Origin: Auriscalpium vulgare
Lineage: Eukaryota; Basidiomycota; Agaricomycetes; Russulales; Auriscalpiaceae
Reading direction: 5' to 3'
DNA: 64,000 nucleotides
NCBI GenBank assembly: GCA_019915015.1
Contig: JAHBBC010000037.1
Span: 248,001 to 312,000, forward strand
This document shows, piece by piece, positions 1 through 11,854 of the stretch. The stretch's first letter is position 1, and the number at the start of each line of letters is the position of its first letter. The notes below the pieces were generated by a model that searched no databases, was not told where the DNA came from, and saw only the letters and a program-made list of their open reading frames with translations. The position numbers and the translations under genes are program-made.

Positions 1-240
1 ATCGAGTTGTCGGCTGGATACCAAAAGTGTACGTGAGCACTTGCCTTCATAAGTTGGTGAGACTGACGATGATAGGGCTTCTCTTGGGCGTAATACAACT
101 TCGCTGGTGTAGCAGTCGCTAGGTGCTCTCAGCTCCCCCGCGCTCGCAACCGAGAAAAGCGTATCGTCGGTGCGTTCTTCTTTTCTCGCAGGTGCCGCAG
201 CGTCCTGACCTCGAATGCCCGCAGAAAATATCCCTACCCC

Positions 241-1944
241 ATGTCTAACCATCAACAAGCCGTCACCTCGACCTTCGAGCAGAGTATCTCAGACATGTGG
301 GTGGACCGCTACCCGCTACTTCGAAGCTCATTCAGTCATTAATGACGCACGCTCGCAGCCAACTCTCCAAGGATTTTTTCCTTGCCGCATTCTCGATTCT
401 GCTATACGACCATGTCTGCACCTTGGCACTGGAGGTGACTCCTCGTCATATCGTTATCGTATCACGTCGTGAGCTGACCGCGTTATGTCCGCAGATTGAG
501 ACCTTCTGGAAGAAGCGGAAGACATGGTGTACGTGCATCTCACGCCTCCGAGCGCAACGTGATGCTGACTTCTGCGCACCATCATTGCAGTCCTGTATCT
601 CTTCATCTTCGTTGGTCCAAACCCACCTTGTTCGAAGTCCGCCTATTAAAGTCTTTCTGGTCAGACCCGATATTACACGCCTGCGGCAATGACTGTAGTC
701 GCTTTTGGTGAGTCGTCTTAGCTTCGAAACCCGGAAAGGTGCGATTCTGACATTCCCTTAGCCTTTTTCTCGACCTCCATGACTTTTGAGCGGTAAAGAA
801 CCAATCGAGTGCACTCGTCGACGCTAAACTGATTCCGGGTTGGAAGATGTCGGCACTGGATGTACTTCCTTCCTATCGCGTGCACGCTCGGGCTGATGGC
901 TCTCAGTGGTGTCCTCATGGCAATTCGGTAAGCATACACGTATGTCGTGCCTGCCGCTGTTTGCTGACCGTCACGCGTTACCATTCTATAAACGAAACAG
1001 AGTCTACGCCTTGTGGAACAAGAATCAGATCATTTTCTTCGGCCTGCTCTTGTACCTGGCTGTCGAATTCGCCATCGGTGTATGGTCGACTACCCTTCGG
1101 GGCGGCAAGCGTACGTAGCCTGCTCTGCGCAAAAGATCCGTGATTGACCGGCCGCTTTTCAGCGTTTCCATTCCTGCTCGACAATCATCAGTTTCATTGT
1201 GAGGTTTACTCCGCTCGTGCATGATCAAAATACTCATCATGAGCGCGTTTAGATTGCGTCTTCGTTGCTCCGACTATCGCGTGAGCGCCACCCGCTCATC
1301 GTACTCGACCCCAGCTGACGATGTCGCAGCGGCCGTTCGTCAACATACATCTTCATCTTTATGGACCTTGCATATAATTTTGGCGTCTTCATTCTGACGG
1401 TCTCACGGACTATCTACGTGCACAATATCGGTCGTGCGAATGCCAGCGGACGGCCCAACCTGCTACAGAGCCTAGTCAAAGACGGCGCTGTTTATTTCGG
1501 GTGAGCGTGCTTGCGTTGGTTTCTTCCATTCGGACAGCGACTAAAGCTGGACGTTTCAGTGGGATCTTCGCGATTAATTTCATCTGGGCGATGATCATCC
1601 TGACCGGCCGCGTGGGTATCCACGCTCTCCTTGCCATGTAAGCACACTTCCGCACTTACCAAGCTCTGAACACGGCCTCACATTCTCTGTTAATGATCAG
1701 GCCATCAAGCATGTGAGTGTCTGCCAGCAGTAGCAAGTGCGCTTCCCTGCTGACGGTTGCGTGCAGAATGACAGTCGTGCTCGTCTCGCGCATTACGCTC
1801 AACTTGCGCCTCGTCGCCCACGGGCGGCCGCGCGTCGAGGAGCGCACCGTCGACGGCATCCCCATGGCCACCATCACAGCCCAGCGACATCACTCCAAGT
1901 TTCCCCAGACCCGTCCAGACGATATCGAGAGCCTGAGCGATTAA
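241..1944 (+). CDS. DUF6533-type seven-helix membrane protein, 14 exons, complete
   Basis: Spliced model of 318 codons: 241-296, 359-434, 495-528, 591-610, 665-707, 762-792, 847-927, 1001-1110, 1163-1198, 1253-1280, 1330-1500, 1560-1637, 1701-1712, 1767-1944. All introns are GT-AG and short. The N-terminal part contains FFLAAFSILLYDHVCTLALE followed by a FWKKRKTW segment, the hallmark of the basidiomycete DUF6533 domain. Hydrophobic stretches follow (MYFLPIACTLGLMALSG, IIFFGLLLYLAVEFAIG, IFAINFIWAMIILTG), and a basic tail ends in IESLSD. Length and helix number fit the family, whose function is unknown; a receptor-like membrane role is only a guess. The model is supported by the paralogue at 59317-60992, which shares nearly every exon boundary and the motif CRHWMYFLPIA. 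The ATG at 241 was chosen because it joins in frame to exon 2. Confidence 0.85.
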
Positions 1945-4443
1945 TTCATGACATCCTTCTGCCATACCTGTAAATTGATTATTTCTCCCGGGTTGTGTAC
2001 ACTAGTAGCAGCAGGCACGCTGCGGTCATGTATCATTCATTGCTAATGCATCACACTGGGAGTAGAATCTGCTTTCGCACGCCGTAGCGAGCGCCCTCTG
2101 AGTCGCCGAAGTCGCAGCTAGCGGGACGTTGCATTACGATTCCTGAGGTACGAAGGTAAATCGTCTTTATGGGACGTTTACTATCAGTTTTGCAACGCAC
2201 CTCTTCTGGTTACCCGGCATGTTCCGGTGGTTACCCGTGTTCCCCCGTCCGGCTTGGTTTCGGCCCGCGCCGGACGCCGACTTGTCGACGCGCCTCGTCT
2301 GCTACCACCACCATCTCCACCACCCACCTTCCTCCTCGCGGACTCTTTGCGCGCTCTTCGCCGTCGCCGCTGCCTGCACCTGCGTCTGCGCCCGCAGCTG
2401 GACGACACTAACAGTGGACGACACGAACGGCGTCCAACAGCATGTCAACGAACACAAACATGTCGACAAGGTGCTGCACACCAGCACGCTCGACGACGTG
2501 CCGCGCACATGCGCCACGTCACCGCGCCGAGCCACGCATGCTCGAGGACGAGGGGATGTGAAGGAGGAGAGAGCAGAGCGAGGGAGAAGAGGGCCTCGGG
2601 GTGATATAGGTGAGCTCCTTCGCGTCCTGCGCCTCTCTCCCCCACGCGCTGACACGCCCATCCTTGCACGCCGGCCCTGTCCTTGCACGCCGGTCCTCCT
2701 TGCACGCCCATCTTTCTCGCCCACGCATCAAGCCCGTCGACGCGTGCCACGTCACGCCGCCGCCTCGAGCGCTACATACGCTCTCGCCCGTGCGGCGTGC
2801 GTCCTCTCGCGCTGCATGCCAACGCCTTGCACACCCGTGCCTACCCGTGCACGCCTTTTTCGCCGCCACACGTCCACTCCCAACGTCCTCACCTCGACCG
2901 TCACACCTGCGCCTGTGCCGCCTCCTCGTCAAGGCCTCTCCACGCCGCCGAGCCGCGTGCCACGTCACGGCTCCGTGCGCTCGTCGCCCGCACACCCTGC
3001 ACATCCCGCACACCAGCCACGTCACAATGCGGGCCGTTTGCCCCAGGTTTTCCTTTGACTATCCGTCCCCCGCCCCCACCTCCGCCTCTGCAACCGATGT
3101 TCCTCCTCCCTCCCCGCATGACGGCCGCGACACACACCCACTGCGCATCGCACGACCGCTTGCAAGCCTCCCGTCGCTCACCGACGCGTCCTCCTCCTGC
3201 TCCTCCGCGTCCCTCTCTCCCCCAGGCTCCGCGGACCCGCCCAACACACACCTCACCGTCCTCCTTGCGCTCTGCTTCTGGAAGCCCGACGCCGCGGCGC
3301 CCCACTGCGACACCTTCCTCTGCCGCCGCCCCTTCTCCCTACTGGACCGCCGCCACGTACGTCCCACCTACCCCTTCCGTCTCCCCATACCCACAACTGA
3401 CACGAGACGCAGCACTGCAGAAAGTGCGGCGGCTTGCTCTGTGGCGCATGCTCCGGCCGCTCTACGCTGCTGCTCGACACGACCGCGCTGCTGTACCTCA
3501 ACCCGCCGCGCGGCGTCCCGCTTGCCGCGCACACGTCGCCCGCCACGCCACTCGCCCCCGCGTGCATGTGCGGTGCTTTGACCTCATCCATGCGCGCCCG
3601 TCCTCCCCGAGACATATCGCCGCCGCCACCAGTCCTCCCGCGCCTCCTCCACCCTGCACAACCTCTCGATGTTATCAGCGGCTCGTGACTTACATTACAT
3701 ACTCAGTATGTATTTTGTAGGATGTAGGAAAATAAAAATAAAGTAAAAACAATATTAAAATGGAAATAAATATAAATGAATAAATGCAAGGTGGCCTAGA
3801 TAGACTTCATAGCTCAAAAATAACTCTGTGTAAAGTTGGCACAGCCAATCTTACTAGACTGGTGACCAGGCTTTTTACTGAGCCAGTGGCAAGGCAAGCA
3901 TGTACTGTCAGTACAATTTTACAGGATGCAGCCATAGTTGCTTGCCTCCGCCTCGCCCGCCTGAACTGCTCTCGACGCCACACCCTTGTGCCACATGACT
4001 ATGTTCTTGTGACACAAATATGGTAGATAAATATTGCAATGCAACGTCTATTGAGCTCAAAAAAGTCTATAGTACCGAAGGAATCGTACTGCCATGCTGT
4101 GCATTGGCTCTCTCCAAGCTAGTATACATATGTGCTAATTCCGAGCCCTCACAAGTGTTTATTGATAAGACCTCATGGTGTTGATAGGGATGTCACCGAT
4201 GCAGTAACAACATGCGGAGGCATGAGTTCCGCTCCGTGTGGCCTCCCTGATTCAGCAAGGCATCAGTACAAACACTCTCATCAGTCTGCCTTCAAAGTTC
4301 ACTTGCTGTGCCATCTCTATCAATGACATTGTTTACTGCCAGGACATGGAGTCAAAATGTGGTATGATACTATCACATACTCAAAACCAATTGCCTAATT
4401 TAAAAGGTCTACTACTACTCAGAGTGCCAAGAAATGGGTTCCA
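1945..4443. other. intergenic: C-rich low-complexity tract, then A/T-rich DNA; no gene seen
   Basis: From about 2180 to 3690 the plus strand is very C-rich and pyrimidine-biased, with short imperfect reiterations such as CCTTGCACGCC. Several long open frames overlap on both strands here. All are dominated by Pro, Arg, Ser and His and have no recognisable domain, as expected where stop codons are depleted by composition. The 9-mer CCACGTCAC recurs (near 2513, 2749, 2957 and 3018). From about 3700 to 4440 the DNA is A/T-rich and without coding signal; it lies 3' of the WD40 fragment. Confidence 0.6.
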
Positions 4444-5100
4444 TTACTTCATACAATGCGTCCATGTTGGACCATGAGCAAAATCACTAAGGTCAAGTTC
4501 TGTAGGAGGAGCGCCCATAATAGCATAGGTATATGGAGTAAACAATGCTGGTAATTGAATGTGAGAAGGCAGCCACATCAAAAGAGAAGGTGGAGAGGCT
4601 GCGCGGTCAACAACCCAGCTGTCATTCTCTAGACCTAGCTGACTATGTGATTCAGGATGGAGTCTTTGCAAGGTTTCTGAATGAACTAAGGCATGATCGG
4701 CATGTGGTGAGAATTGAATTGACAGTTGACTAAAGTGTGAATCTATAGCATGGGCATACCAGATGCGTATAGTTTTGTCAGCTGATCCAGACACAATGTG
4801 CTGTCCATCACGGGAATATGCCACTGATTTCACCCAATTTGTATGTCCCTCAAGCAGTGAGCCTACAGGCTGGCCTGTATGTGCATTCCAAATGCGTATG
4901 GTATTGTCCAGTGAGCCAGACACAATATACCGCCCATCAGGGGAATATGCCAATGAAAGAACAGGATCTGTGTGTCCCTCAAGAGGTGTGCCCACAGGCT
5001 GGCCTGTGTGTGCATCCCAGATGCGGATGGTCTTGTCACCTGAGCCAGACACAATGTGCTGTCCATCTGGTGAATATGCCACTGATTGAACCCAACGTGT

Positions 5101-5402
5101 TGACGCAGCTAAATGCGCAGGCTCGGGTTCTAGGGAACACGGGTTAGTGAATATTCACCACGATGAATAGAATGGGTGATATATATCTACCTAGGGAACA
5201 CGGGTTAGTGAACTAGTAGGTAGACAATCAGTATGAGCCTGCATGACGAATGTGTAAGGTACTCACTCTTCATCACGATGAATAGAATGGGTGAAGAGTG
5301 TAGGTAGCGACAACGGACGAAAATTTTTCGAGTGTTACGTAATCACCTAATGTGGCGTCACTGTCCTGCAGTGCACGCTCGACTTCCGTTCTCACTTCAA
5401 CA
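5101..5402 (-). repeat. Copia 3' LTR (302 bp)
   Basis: The direct copy of 9745-10046 in the same orientation, downstream of the RNase H end of the element. It is bounded by target-site copy CGTGT on its outer side. Internal short reiterations (GGGAACACGGGTTAGTGAA occurs twice) are visible in both LTRs. Confidence 0.9.
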
Positions 5403-5413
5403 CCCTCCCTCGA
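5403..5413 (-). promoter_or_regulatory. Copia polypurine tract
   Basis: The coding strand reads CGAGGGAGGG directly before the 3' LTR, the expected place and composition for the plus-strand primer. Confidence 0.6.
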
Positions 5414-5441
5414 GCTGCACTGCTCCCTGCAACGCCCTCCC

Positions 5442-7259
5442 TCACTCATCACCTATCACCCCTGCCATCTCCCTGAACTTCTCCAGCTTCACGCGCCCGA
5501 GCGGCTTCGTGAACATGTCGGCCACCATCTCATCTGTAGGACAGTAGAGAATCTCCGCGTCGTCGGAACTGACGACTTCGCGGATGAAGTGGTAGCGTAT
5601 GTCGATATGCTTCGTGCGCGGGTGGTAGACCGAGTCCTTGGTGAGTGCGACTGCGCCCTGGTTGTCGCAAAAGAGCGTGGTCGTGTCGTCATTGAACGAC
5701 TGCGGGAACAGCTCGCGAGCCAGTTGTCGTAACCATAAGAGCTCCTTGATAGCATGCGTCAGCGCCACATATTCCGCCTCGGTAGAGGAGAGGGTGACGA
5801 TGGGCTGCTTCTTCGAGCTCCAAGATACAAGGCCGTGACCCATGTAGAACGCATAGCCGGAGATCGAGTGGCGATGAATATGTGTCGCCCAGTCGGAATC
5901 AGAGTAACCGATCGGCAGAATGTCGTATTCGACTCCACCGAGAACAAGGCGCAGGTTGATCGTGTGCTTGAGGTAGCGAAATACGCGCGTGAGAGCGCGC
6001 ATGTGCGTCGTGTGCGGCTGCTCGAGATATTGAGACAGAGTCGCAACAGCGTACGTGATGTCGGGGCGAGTCGAGACGGATAGGTACATTAGCGCACCAA
6101 CACCTTGACGATAGAGCGAATGCTCCTGCGCACTGAGAACGACGGGCGACAGTGCCGGCGACCCGTAGTTCAGGTCGAAGCCGGGCTCCATCAGCGTGAC
6201 GAGAGGTGCAGAGTCTTTGAGACCCATGCGGTTGAGGATGTCGAGGATGTACGCCTGTTGTCCAATTGAGATGGTGCGTTTGCCGTAGTCGCGAGTGATA
6301 TGCAGCCCGAGTAGCCATTTGATAGGCCCAAGGTCCTTGACCTTGAAGTGCTGATTGAGCTGCTGGAGGAGTATGTCGATCAACTCGTCGCGTGGCGCCG
6401 CCATGGTGAAATCGTCCGTGGCGACTGCGACGATGACGTAGTCGGTCTCGGATTCGCTGAACCAGTAGAAGACAGCCTCGTCCGCCTTGCAGACGCTGTA
6501 GCCGAGGTCGATAAACGTCTTGCACAGGAATAGGTACCAAACGCGGCCTCCTTGCTTGGTGCCATAAAGGCCCTTGCGCAGGCGGGCAACGATGAGGCGT
6601 CCGGGGTTCTCAGCGCAGATGCGGGCGTACTCCGGGTCAAACTCTTCGTACCGCGGCGGGAGGCGCATGTAGACGGTCTCCTCCATAGGTGCATTGAGAT
6701 ACGCGTTCTTGACGTCGGCCTGACGAATGACATCGCCGCGGCTGCTGGCAACCGCGAGGATGGAGCGAATGGACGCGTGATGTGCAACCGGGCTGAACGT
6801 GTCCTGATAATCCACGCCCTTGCGCTGGCTGTAGCCCTTCGAGATGAGGCGCGTCTTCTCTGCCGTTGTGTTTCCAGCCTCGTCGTGCTTCGTCTTGAAG
6901 ACGTAACCGCTGTTGACGATGTTCGCACCTTCTGGCGGCTCGACGAACTCGAACGTCTCGAGCTTGTTGACCTGGTTGACCTCGTTTTGAATGCTACCGC
7001 GCCAACGCTTGGACTTCGGGCCTCTGAGTGCCTCGTCGATTGTCCTGGGGTCGTTGCCAGAGCTGGCAACAAGCGCGTGCTTGACGAAGCTGCTCGCCTG
7101 GTCCCAGCCGATAATGATGGAGGGGTGAGCTGATCGTAGTGTCGACGTTGGCGGTCGCGGCGGCTGCACCATGATGCATACGCTTGTACTCGCCAGGAGG
7201 CAGCACAGCGTTGCGCTTTCCACGTCCGAAGTTGTCGTCGGCCGGTATAAGGCCGTCAT
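5442..7259 (-). pseudogene. pol: Copia reverse transcriptase-RNase H region
   Basis: An open frame of 605 codons, meaningful from about 7120 downward. RVT_2-type motifs are clear: TRLISKGYSQRKGVDYQDTF, RQADVKNAYLNAPMEETVYM and KGLYGTKQGGRVWY. The active-site strand is VAVATDDFTMA, so the usual YVDD is TDD here with both aspartates kept. RNase H follows with GYSDSDWA, SWSSKKQPIVTLSSTEAEY and CDNQGA; the C-terminus is TKHIDIRYHFIREVV and MFTKPL, as in the family. It is out of frame with the integrase part upstream. Confidence 0.8.
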
Positions 7260-8718
7260 CGCGCTTCTTGTTGCCCTTGGACTCGATCACAGGCGTCGGC
7301 GTCGGTTCGAGAGGTGCAATAGGACTCGAGGGTGCTGTGGGGGTGCTCGCCGGTTTGGTTTGCTGTTCCTCCAGGCTGCGGAGAGCGGATTCCACTCTCC
7401 CTCCCTCGATTTCCGCAGTTTCCGGGGCGAGTGCCTCGTCGTGAGACGGGTACACATCCCTCTCGACCGTGACGTGTCGCTTGCCTGGCCAGTAGATGCG
7501 GCACGCCTTTGACTCCTCGTCATATCCGACGAATCGTCCTTCGATGGCGCGTGGCTCCAGCTTCGTGGCATCGAGTTCCTTGACCCAGACCTTGGATCCC
7601 CAGGCAATTAGCCCTGAGAGGTCTGGCTTCCGACTGGTGGCGACTTCGAGCGGCGTGCGGCCGTCCGGGTTGGCGCTGGTCGGCGTGCGGTTACGCATCC
7701 AGACCGCGTGGCGCTGAGCTTCGGCCCACAGATATTTTGGCAGACCGGAAGCGGCTAGGATTGCGCGCGCGTCGTTGAGGAGCGTGAGGTTGAGACGTTC
7801 TGCGGCGCCGTTGGACTGGGGCGAGTCGTGCGAGGTGAAATGTCGGACGGTGCCCTTGCTCTTGGTGTGCGCGATGAACTCCGCGCTCATATATTCTCCT
7901 CCGCGGTCAGAACCGAGCGTCTTCACATGCGCGGCGCGCTGGACATTGACCCAGGCCTCATATTTCGTGTAACACTTGAAAGTGTCCGACTTCTTGGCCA
8001 TGTGGTACTGCCGAATCTCGTGGGAGTGAAGGTCGATGAAGTTGAGGGCGTAGTTCGCACCTCCGAGCGATTTGACTTCCGCAGGTCCCCATACGTCGGT
8101 GACGATCTTGTCGCCGTAGACCTTGACGTTGGTGCTCGTGCTCTCCTTCGGGAAAGGCTTGCGCACGGCCTTTGCGCGGGTGCATATGTCGCATGGCTCG
8201 GGCGTCGAGTCCATGTCGAGGTTGATGCCTGTGATGGCGCCGCTAGCGACCATCTTGCGAAGGGTGTCGTGGCTGATGTGATTCGCTGCGCGATGCAGCT
8301 CACTAATCGCCGTCTTGCGCGGCGTGGCGGCAGCGGCATGGACGGTGTTGGCGATAGCTCCTATGCCGATGCGGTACAGACCCTCCCTGAGCGGGATGCG
8401 CCCGATGATGCGGCGCTGCGGGCGTGGCGTGCGGACTGTGCAGATGCCGTCCTCGATGCTCGCAGAGAAGCCCTTCTGGTTGATGACTGGGATCGAGATC
8501 ATGGCGTAGGCGGCACCCGGCGCGTAGAGTACGTCGGGGATTGTGACGCGAGTCGGTTCTTTGCCTTCTCCCATCGGGAACTCGAGCTCAACGTTGCCCG
8601 TGCCGATGGCCTTGAAATCAGTGCCGTAGGCGGCCGTTATCTCAATGTCGGGGATCGTGCGGAAGGTGACGAATTTGGAGCGGTCGGGGCATATGTGTAT
8701 GCTGGCGCCCGAGTTCAT
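6994..8718 (-). pseudogene. pol: Copia protease-integrase region, protease Asp replaced by Asn
   Basis: An open frame of 574 codons. Its N-terminal motif is NSGASIHICPD where Copia proteases have DSGAS; the catalytic Asp codon is AAC (8713-8715). A GAG-pre-integrase region with HRAANHISHDTLRKM and CDICTRAK follows. The integrase core comes next, with VYGDKIVTDVWGP (first D), SDRGGEYMS (second D) and SPQSNGAAERLN (E). The frame continues past integrase, then leaves the reverse transcriptase frame near 7115-7130. With the altered protease residue and the frame break, this copy is probably defective. Confidence 0.75.
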
Positions 8719-9740
8719 GATGATGCCGTATGACGTGTGCGCGGCGGCGGCAGTCGGAGCGATTGCGAGCGCGACGCTCTGCTTCGACTCGGAGCTAGCC
8801 GCAGCCGCGTTCTGCTTCGACTTCTTGCGATTCCACGGTGCCTGGTCTTCCTTTGCTCCGCCCTTGGCATAGCAGTCTGCGGCGATGTGACCGTCTCGGC
8901 CGCAGTGCGCGCAGTGCTTGTCCGACTTGGACTTGCCCTTGCCCTTTCCTTTTCCCTCGCCGACGTGCCGGCCTTGCGTGCCTCCGCACCGAGCGCGGCG
9001 TTCGCCTGCGTCTTGTCCGTGTTCTTATCGGCAATGTTCGAGTCGTAGAACATCTTGATTTCCGCGATGACGGACTCGCTTGTCGACGGTTTGCCGGTGG
9101 CGCACTGGACGGTGTCGAGCGTGTGAAGGACTTGTCGATAGGAAGGGGGCATGGCGGCGCGAATGTCCGCGGCGAACATGGCGTCTTCGATCGGAACGCC
9201 CATGAGCTTGAGACGCTCGTAGTATTTGGACATCTTCGTGAGCGTCGGGTCCGGGTCGGCGCCGTCCGGGCAGCGTAGCGCACGCATGCGGCGCAGGAGC
9301 TCACGATGCACGTCGACGCTCTTGATCTGCTGGTAATTGACGAGCTCGGCCCAGAGTTCTTTGGCGGAGGTGGTGGAGCGAAGTTTGCTGATGACGAGGG
9401 GGGGAATGGATTGGAAAACCATTTCGCGTACCGTCGCCTCCTTCGAGCTGTATTCCTCCCACTCCGTCTCTGACTTCTCTATCTCCTCATCCGTCAGCGG
9501 CTTATCCTTCGCCGTGTCCGCCCCATCCTTGAACCACTTCCCATCCGTCGTCTCCTTGATCACCACAGGCTTTCTTGCGGTGCCTCTGACGTGCCGCATG
9601 AGCTTGCGCCGCGTAAAAGCGGTCTCCATGTGTTCCTTGAAGATGTTCCAGTTGGATCCATCTTCGAGGAGCTTCTCAATCTTGAAGACTGAGGATGTGT
9701 AGGTGTCGAGGGAGTTGTCGGGCATGATAGCAGGGCCCAT
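8715..9740 (-). pseudogene. gag: Copia gag region
   Basis: An open frame of 341 codons starts inside or just after the primer binding site (ATG at 9740; a second ATG follows closely). It shows the UBN2-type Copia gag pattern: SNWNIFKEHMETAF near the N-terminus, then VISKLRSTTSAKELWAELV. The nucleocapsid zinc knuckle CAHCGRDGHIAADC is encoded nearby (about 8870-8915) but in the next frame. The gag frame therefore shifts within the purine-rich stretch near 8945-8970, and the last 70 or so residues of this frame are out-of-frame sequence. Whether this is a mutation or a frameshift site cannot be told from one copy. Confidence 0.7.
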
Positions 9741-9744
9741 AACC
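9731..9744 (-). promoter_or_regulatory. Copia primer binding site (initiator-tRNA half-molecule type)
   Basis: Immediately inside the 5' LTR the coding strand reads GGTTATGGGCCCTG. This resembles the complement of the anticodon stem-loop of initiator tRNA-Met, the priming mode known for Drosophila copia and related elements. The assignment rests on position and similarity recalled from the family, not on a tRNA comparison. Confidence 0.55.
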
Positions 9745-10046
9745 TGACGCAGCTAAATGCGCAGGCTCGGGTTCTAGGGAACACGGGTTAGTGAATCTTC
9801 ACCACGATGAATAGAATGGGTGATATATATCTACCTAGGGAACACGGGTTAGTGAACTAGTAGGTAGACAATCAGTATGAGCCTGCATGACGAATGTGTA
9901 AGGTACTCACTCTTCACCACGATGAATAGAATGGGTGAAGAGTGTAGGTAGCGACGACGGACAGAAATCTTTCGAGTGTTACGTAATCACCTAATGTGGC
10001 GTCACTGTCCTGCAGTGCACGCTCGACTTCCGTTCTCACTTCAACA
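9745..10046 (-). repeat. Copia 5' LTR (302 bp)
   Basis: Upstream LTR relative to the minus-strand coding direction. It has the same length as the 3' LTR, with roughly five substitutions between them. Confidence 0.9.
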
Positions 10047-10648
10047 CGTGTGTGTCCCCCAAGAGATGTGCCCACAGGCTGTCCTGTGTGTGCATCCCAG
10101 ATGCGGACGGTTGTGTCACATGAGGCAGACACAATGTGCTGTCCACAAGGGGAGTATGTCACTAAATGAACAGAACCTGTGTGCCCCTCAAGAGGCATGC
10201 CTATCGGTTGGCCTGTCTGGGTTTCCCAGATGCAAATAGTATCGTCATGTGAGCCGGACACAATGTACTGTCCATCAGGGGAATATGCCACTGAAAGAAC
10301 CCAATTTGTGTGCCCCTCAAGGGGTGCTCCTACAGGTTGGCCTGTATGGGCATCCCAGATGCGAATGGTTTTATCATATGAGCCAGACACTATGTGTTGT
10401 CCATCTGGTGAAAATGTCACAGATGTAACACAGTCTGTGTGTCCACCAAGAGGTGTGCCTACCGACTGGCCTGTATGTGCATTCCAGATGCATATTGTAA
10501 CTCGCATGTGAGCTTGCAGGTCCACGTCGCCTCTCAAGGGTGCGGTTTTGCTCGAAGAAGTCGGATCATGCGGTGATGGTTGGGTTGGCGTCAACGAGAT
10601 ATGTGGGGATGCCGACGAAGGGCTAGTCTGTGCTGCTACGAACTTCAA

Positions 10649-10806
10649 AGTGTGTGCAGTCCAAAGGAGACGCCTAGGAGACTGTAGAAGCGGACCGCTT
10701 GAGTCATGGTCTCCGAAAGTTGACCTTCATTCTTCATGCAACAATCAAACACACGAACTGGAGCACATCGTATTACGATTACTCTTAATTACGATTACTC
10801 TTAATC
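10649..10806. other. short spacer with a direct repeat
   Basis: This stretch separates the WD40 fragment from repeat A1. It contains a tandem pair of ATTACGATTACTCTTA (about 10768-10804). No coding or RNA signal was seen. Confidence 0.4.
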
Positions 10807-11798
10807 GTTTCTTTCTTCAACCAAGTCAGGCCAAAACGTGAACACATTATAAGTCGCTTTAGGAAATAGATCCCACGGTCAAGTCGCGTCGTCCCAACTG
10901 CCTTTTTCAGTAATTCTTAGCTAAGCAGGTCCTGCCGCACCTTGCAGGATCCTCACACTTCAACTATAGCACTAGCATGGTTCTCATGACGAGTACTCTT
11001 CATTATGATTCCTCCTAATCATTTATTTCCTTCATCAGTCAGGCAAAATGCATGCATTAGAAAGATTGCTCTAGGAGATATGTCCCAAAGCTTGGACTAA
11101 AGTCAAGTCGTGTCATCCCACCTGCCTAATTCTGTAATTCTTAGCTAAGTAGCTACCGCCTGCCCTGTGATTTACACACCTTTGCACTGCAAAGACACTC
11201 GTGTCTGCGAGTATTTTGCATTTTCCAAGCTAATTAGCATTGATATACACATGATACCAATTGTTCTCAAGTCAGAAGAGAAGGCCTTCTAACTTCCCTT
11301 TTGGTAACATGTTCCCACGGGGTGACAATGGTGAGGTTGGCAATTGGGAGGGCTCTAGTTGCTAACTACCATGCATTATATATACCAGAAGTGTTGAAAG
11401 GATGTTGATCATGTGAATAGCCAATAATATAATTCCTCAACAAGCGTGGGAAAATGACGCAGTTGAATCAGGCAGACTGGGATTTTTGCCGGTCAATGAG
11501 TCATTGCTTACTAATCCCGGGGATAAAGTACCCGGTTACCCGGTAATTGAGCAATTTTTAGCTAAGTAGCTCCTGCCCAATGTTTTTCAACACCTTCTCA
11601 CTTCCAAAGACACTCATGTCTGCAAGTATTTTGCGTTTTGCAAGCTAACCAGCAACAATATGAACATGTTTTCAATTGTTCTCGAGTCAGCAAAAAATAC
11701 TGCACGATTTCCATTTTAGGTAATATACTCCCACGGGTAGGCCAAACACGCTCCATGACGCATCAACCGGCACTTTCAACTGTGTGCAGGTTTAAACG
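10807..11798. repeat. repeat A, copy 1 (uninterrupted)
   Basis: Non-coding sequence of about 990 bp that occurs again as A2 (13357-18660, interrupted). It contains three diverged copies of a TTAGCTAAG(C/T)AG motif near 10915, 11140 and 11557. It joins B1 directly through TTTAAACG (11791-11798). This copy preserves the empty sites of three insertions present in A2/B2: Harbinger (near 10846), the 0.9 kb insertion (near 11429) and the DUF6589-RecQ element (11791-11798). Confidence 0.8.
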
Positions 11799-11854
11799 CG
11801 TCATGGTGCACAAACCCGGCTACTACAATACCCGGGCTGAATAATTATATTATT

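Larger units (their letters stand above)
5101..10046 (-). mobile_element. Ty1/Copia LTR retrotransposon, inserted in the WD40 gene
   Basis: A 4.95 kb element with 302-bp LTRs (5101-5402 and 9745-10046), each starting TGACGCAGC and ending TTCAACA. A perfect 5-bp target duplication CGTGT flanks it (5096-5100 and 10047-10051); joining the flanks restores the WD40 frame. Coding runs on the minus strand in the order gag, protease, integrase, reverse transcriptase, RNase H, which defines Copia (Pseudoviridae-type) order. The two LTRs differ at about five positions by eye, so the insertion is fairly recent. Frame breaks and an altered protease motif suggest this copy is no longer autonomous. Confidence 0.9.
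4444..10648 (-). pseudogene. WD40-repeat gene fragment split by a Copia element
   Basis: Two pieces on the minus strand, 10648-10047 and 5100-4444, encode one continuous WD40 protein once the Copia element and one copy of its target duplication are ignored: 418 codons counted from a non-ATG codon at 10648, in frame across the junction. About six and a half repeats are visible, with the pattern SPDGQHIVSGS..KTIRIWDAHTGQ, then a C-terminal tail ending in HCMK. The same tail type ends the complete NLR gene at 52396-57763, so this is a decayed paralogue. The 5' side is truncated: WD40 similarity stops near 10500, and no NACHT or C2 region precedes it. It cannot make a normal product because of the insertion and the missing N-terminus. 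Confidence 0.8.

Noticed and set aside
2219..3720. Three overlapping long open frames (up to 345 codons) as genes
   Set aside because: They overlap in different frames and on both strands, are made of Pro/Arg/Ser/His low-complexity sequence, and show no domain or splice structure.
8715..9740. Programmed frameshift in the Copia gag
   Set aside because: Not excluded, but a second frame break near 7120 and the NSGAS change point to general decay; one copy cannot decide.
10500..10648. A true N-terminus for the WD40 fragment
   Set aside because: The frame stays open to 10648, but WD40 similarity ends at about 10500 and the first codon is not ATG, so a chance extension is more likely.
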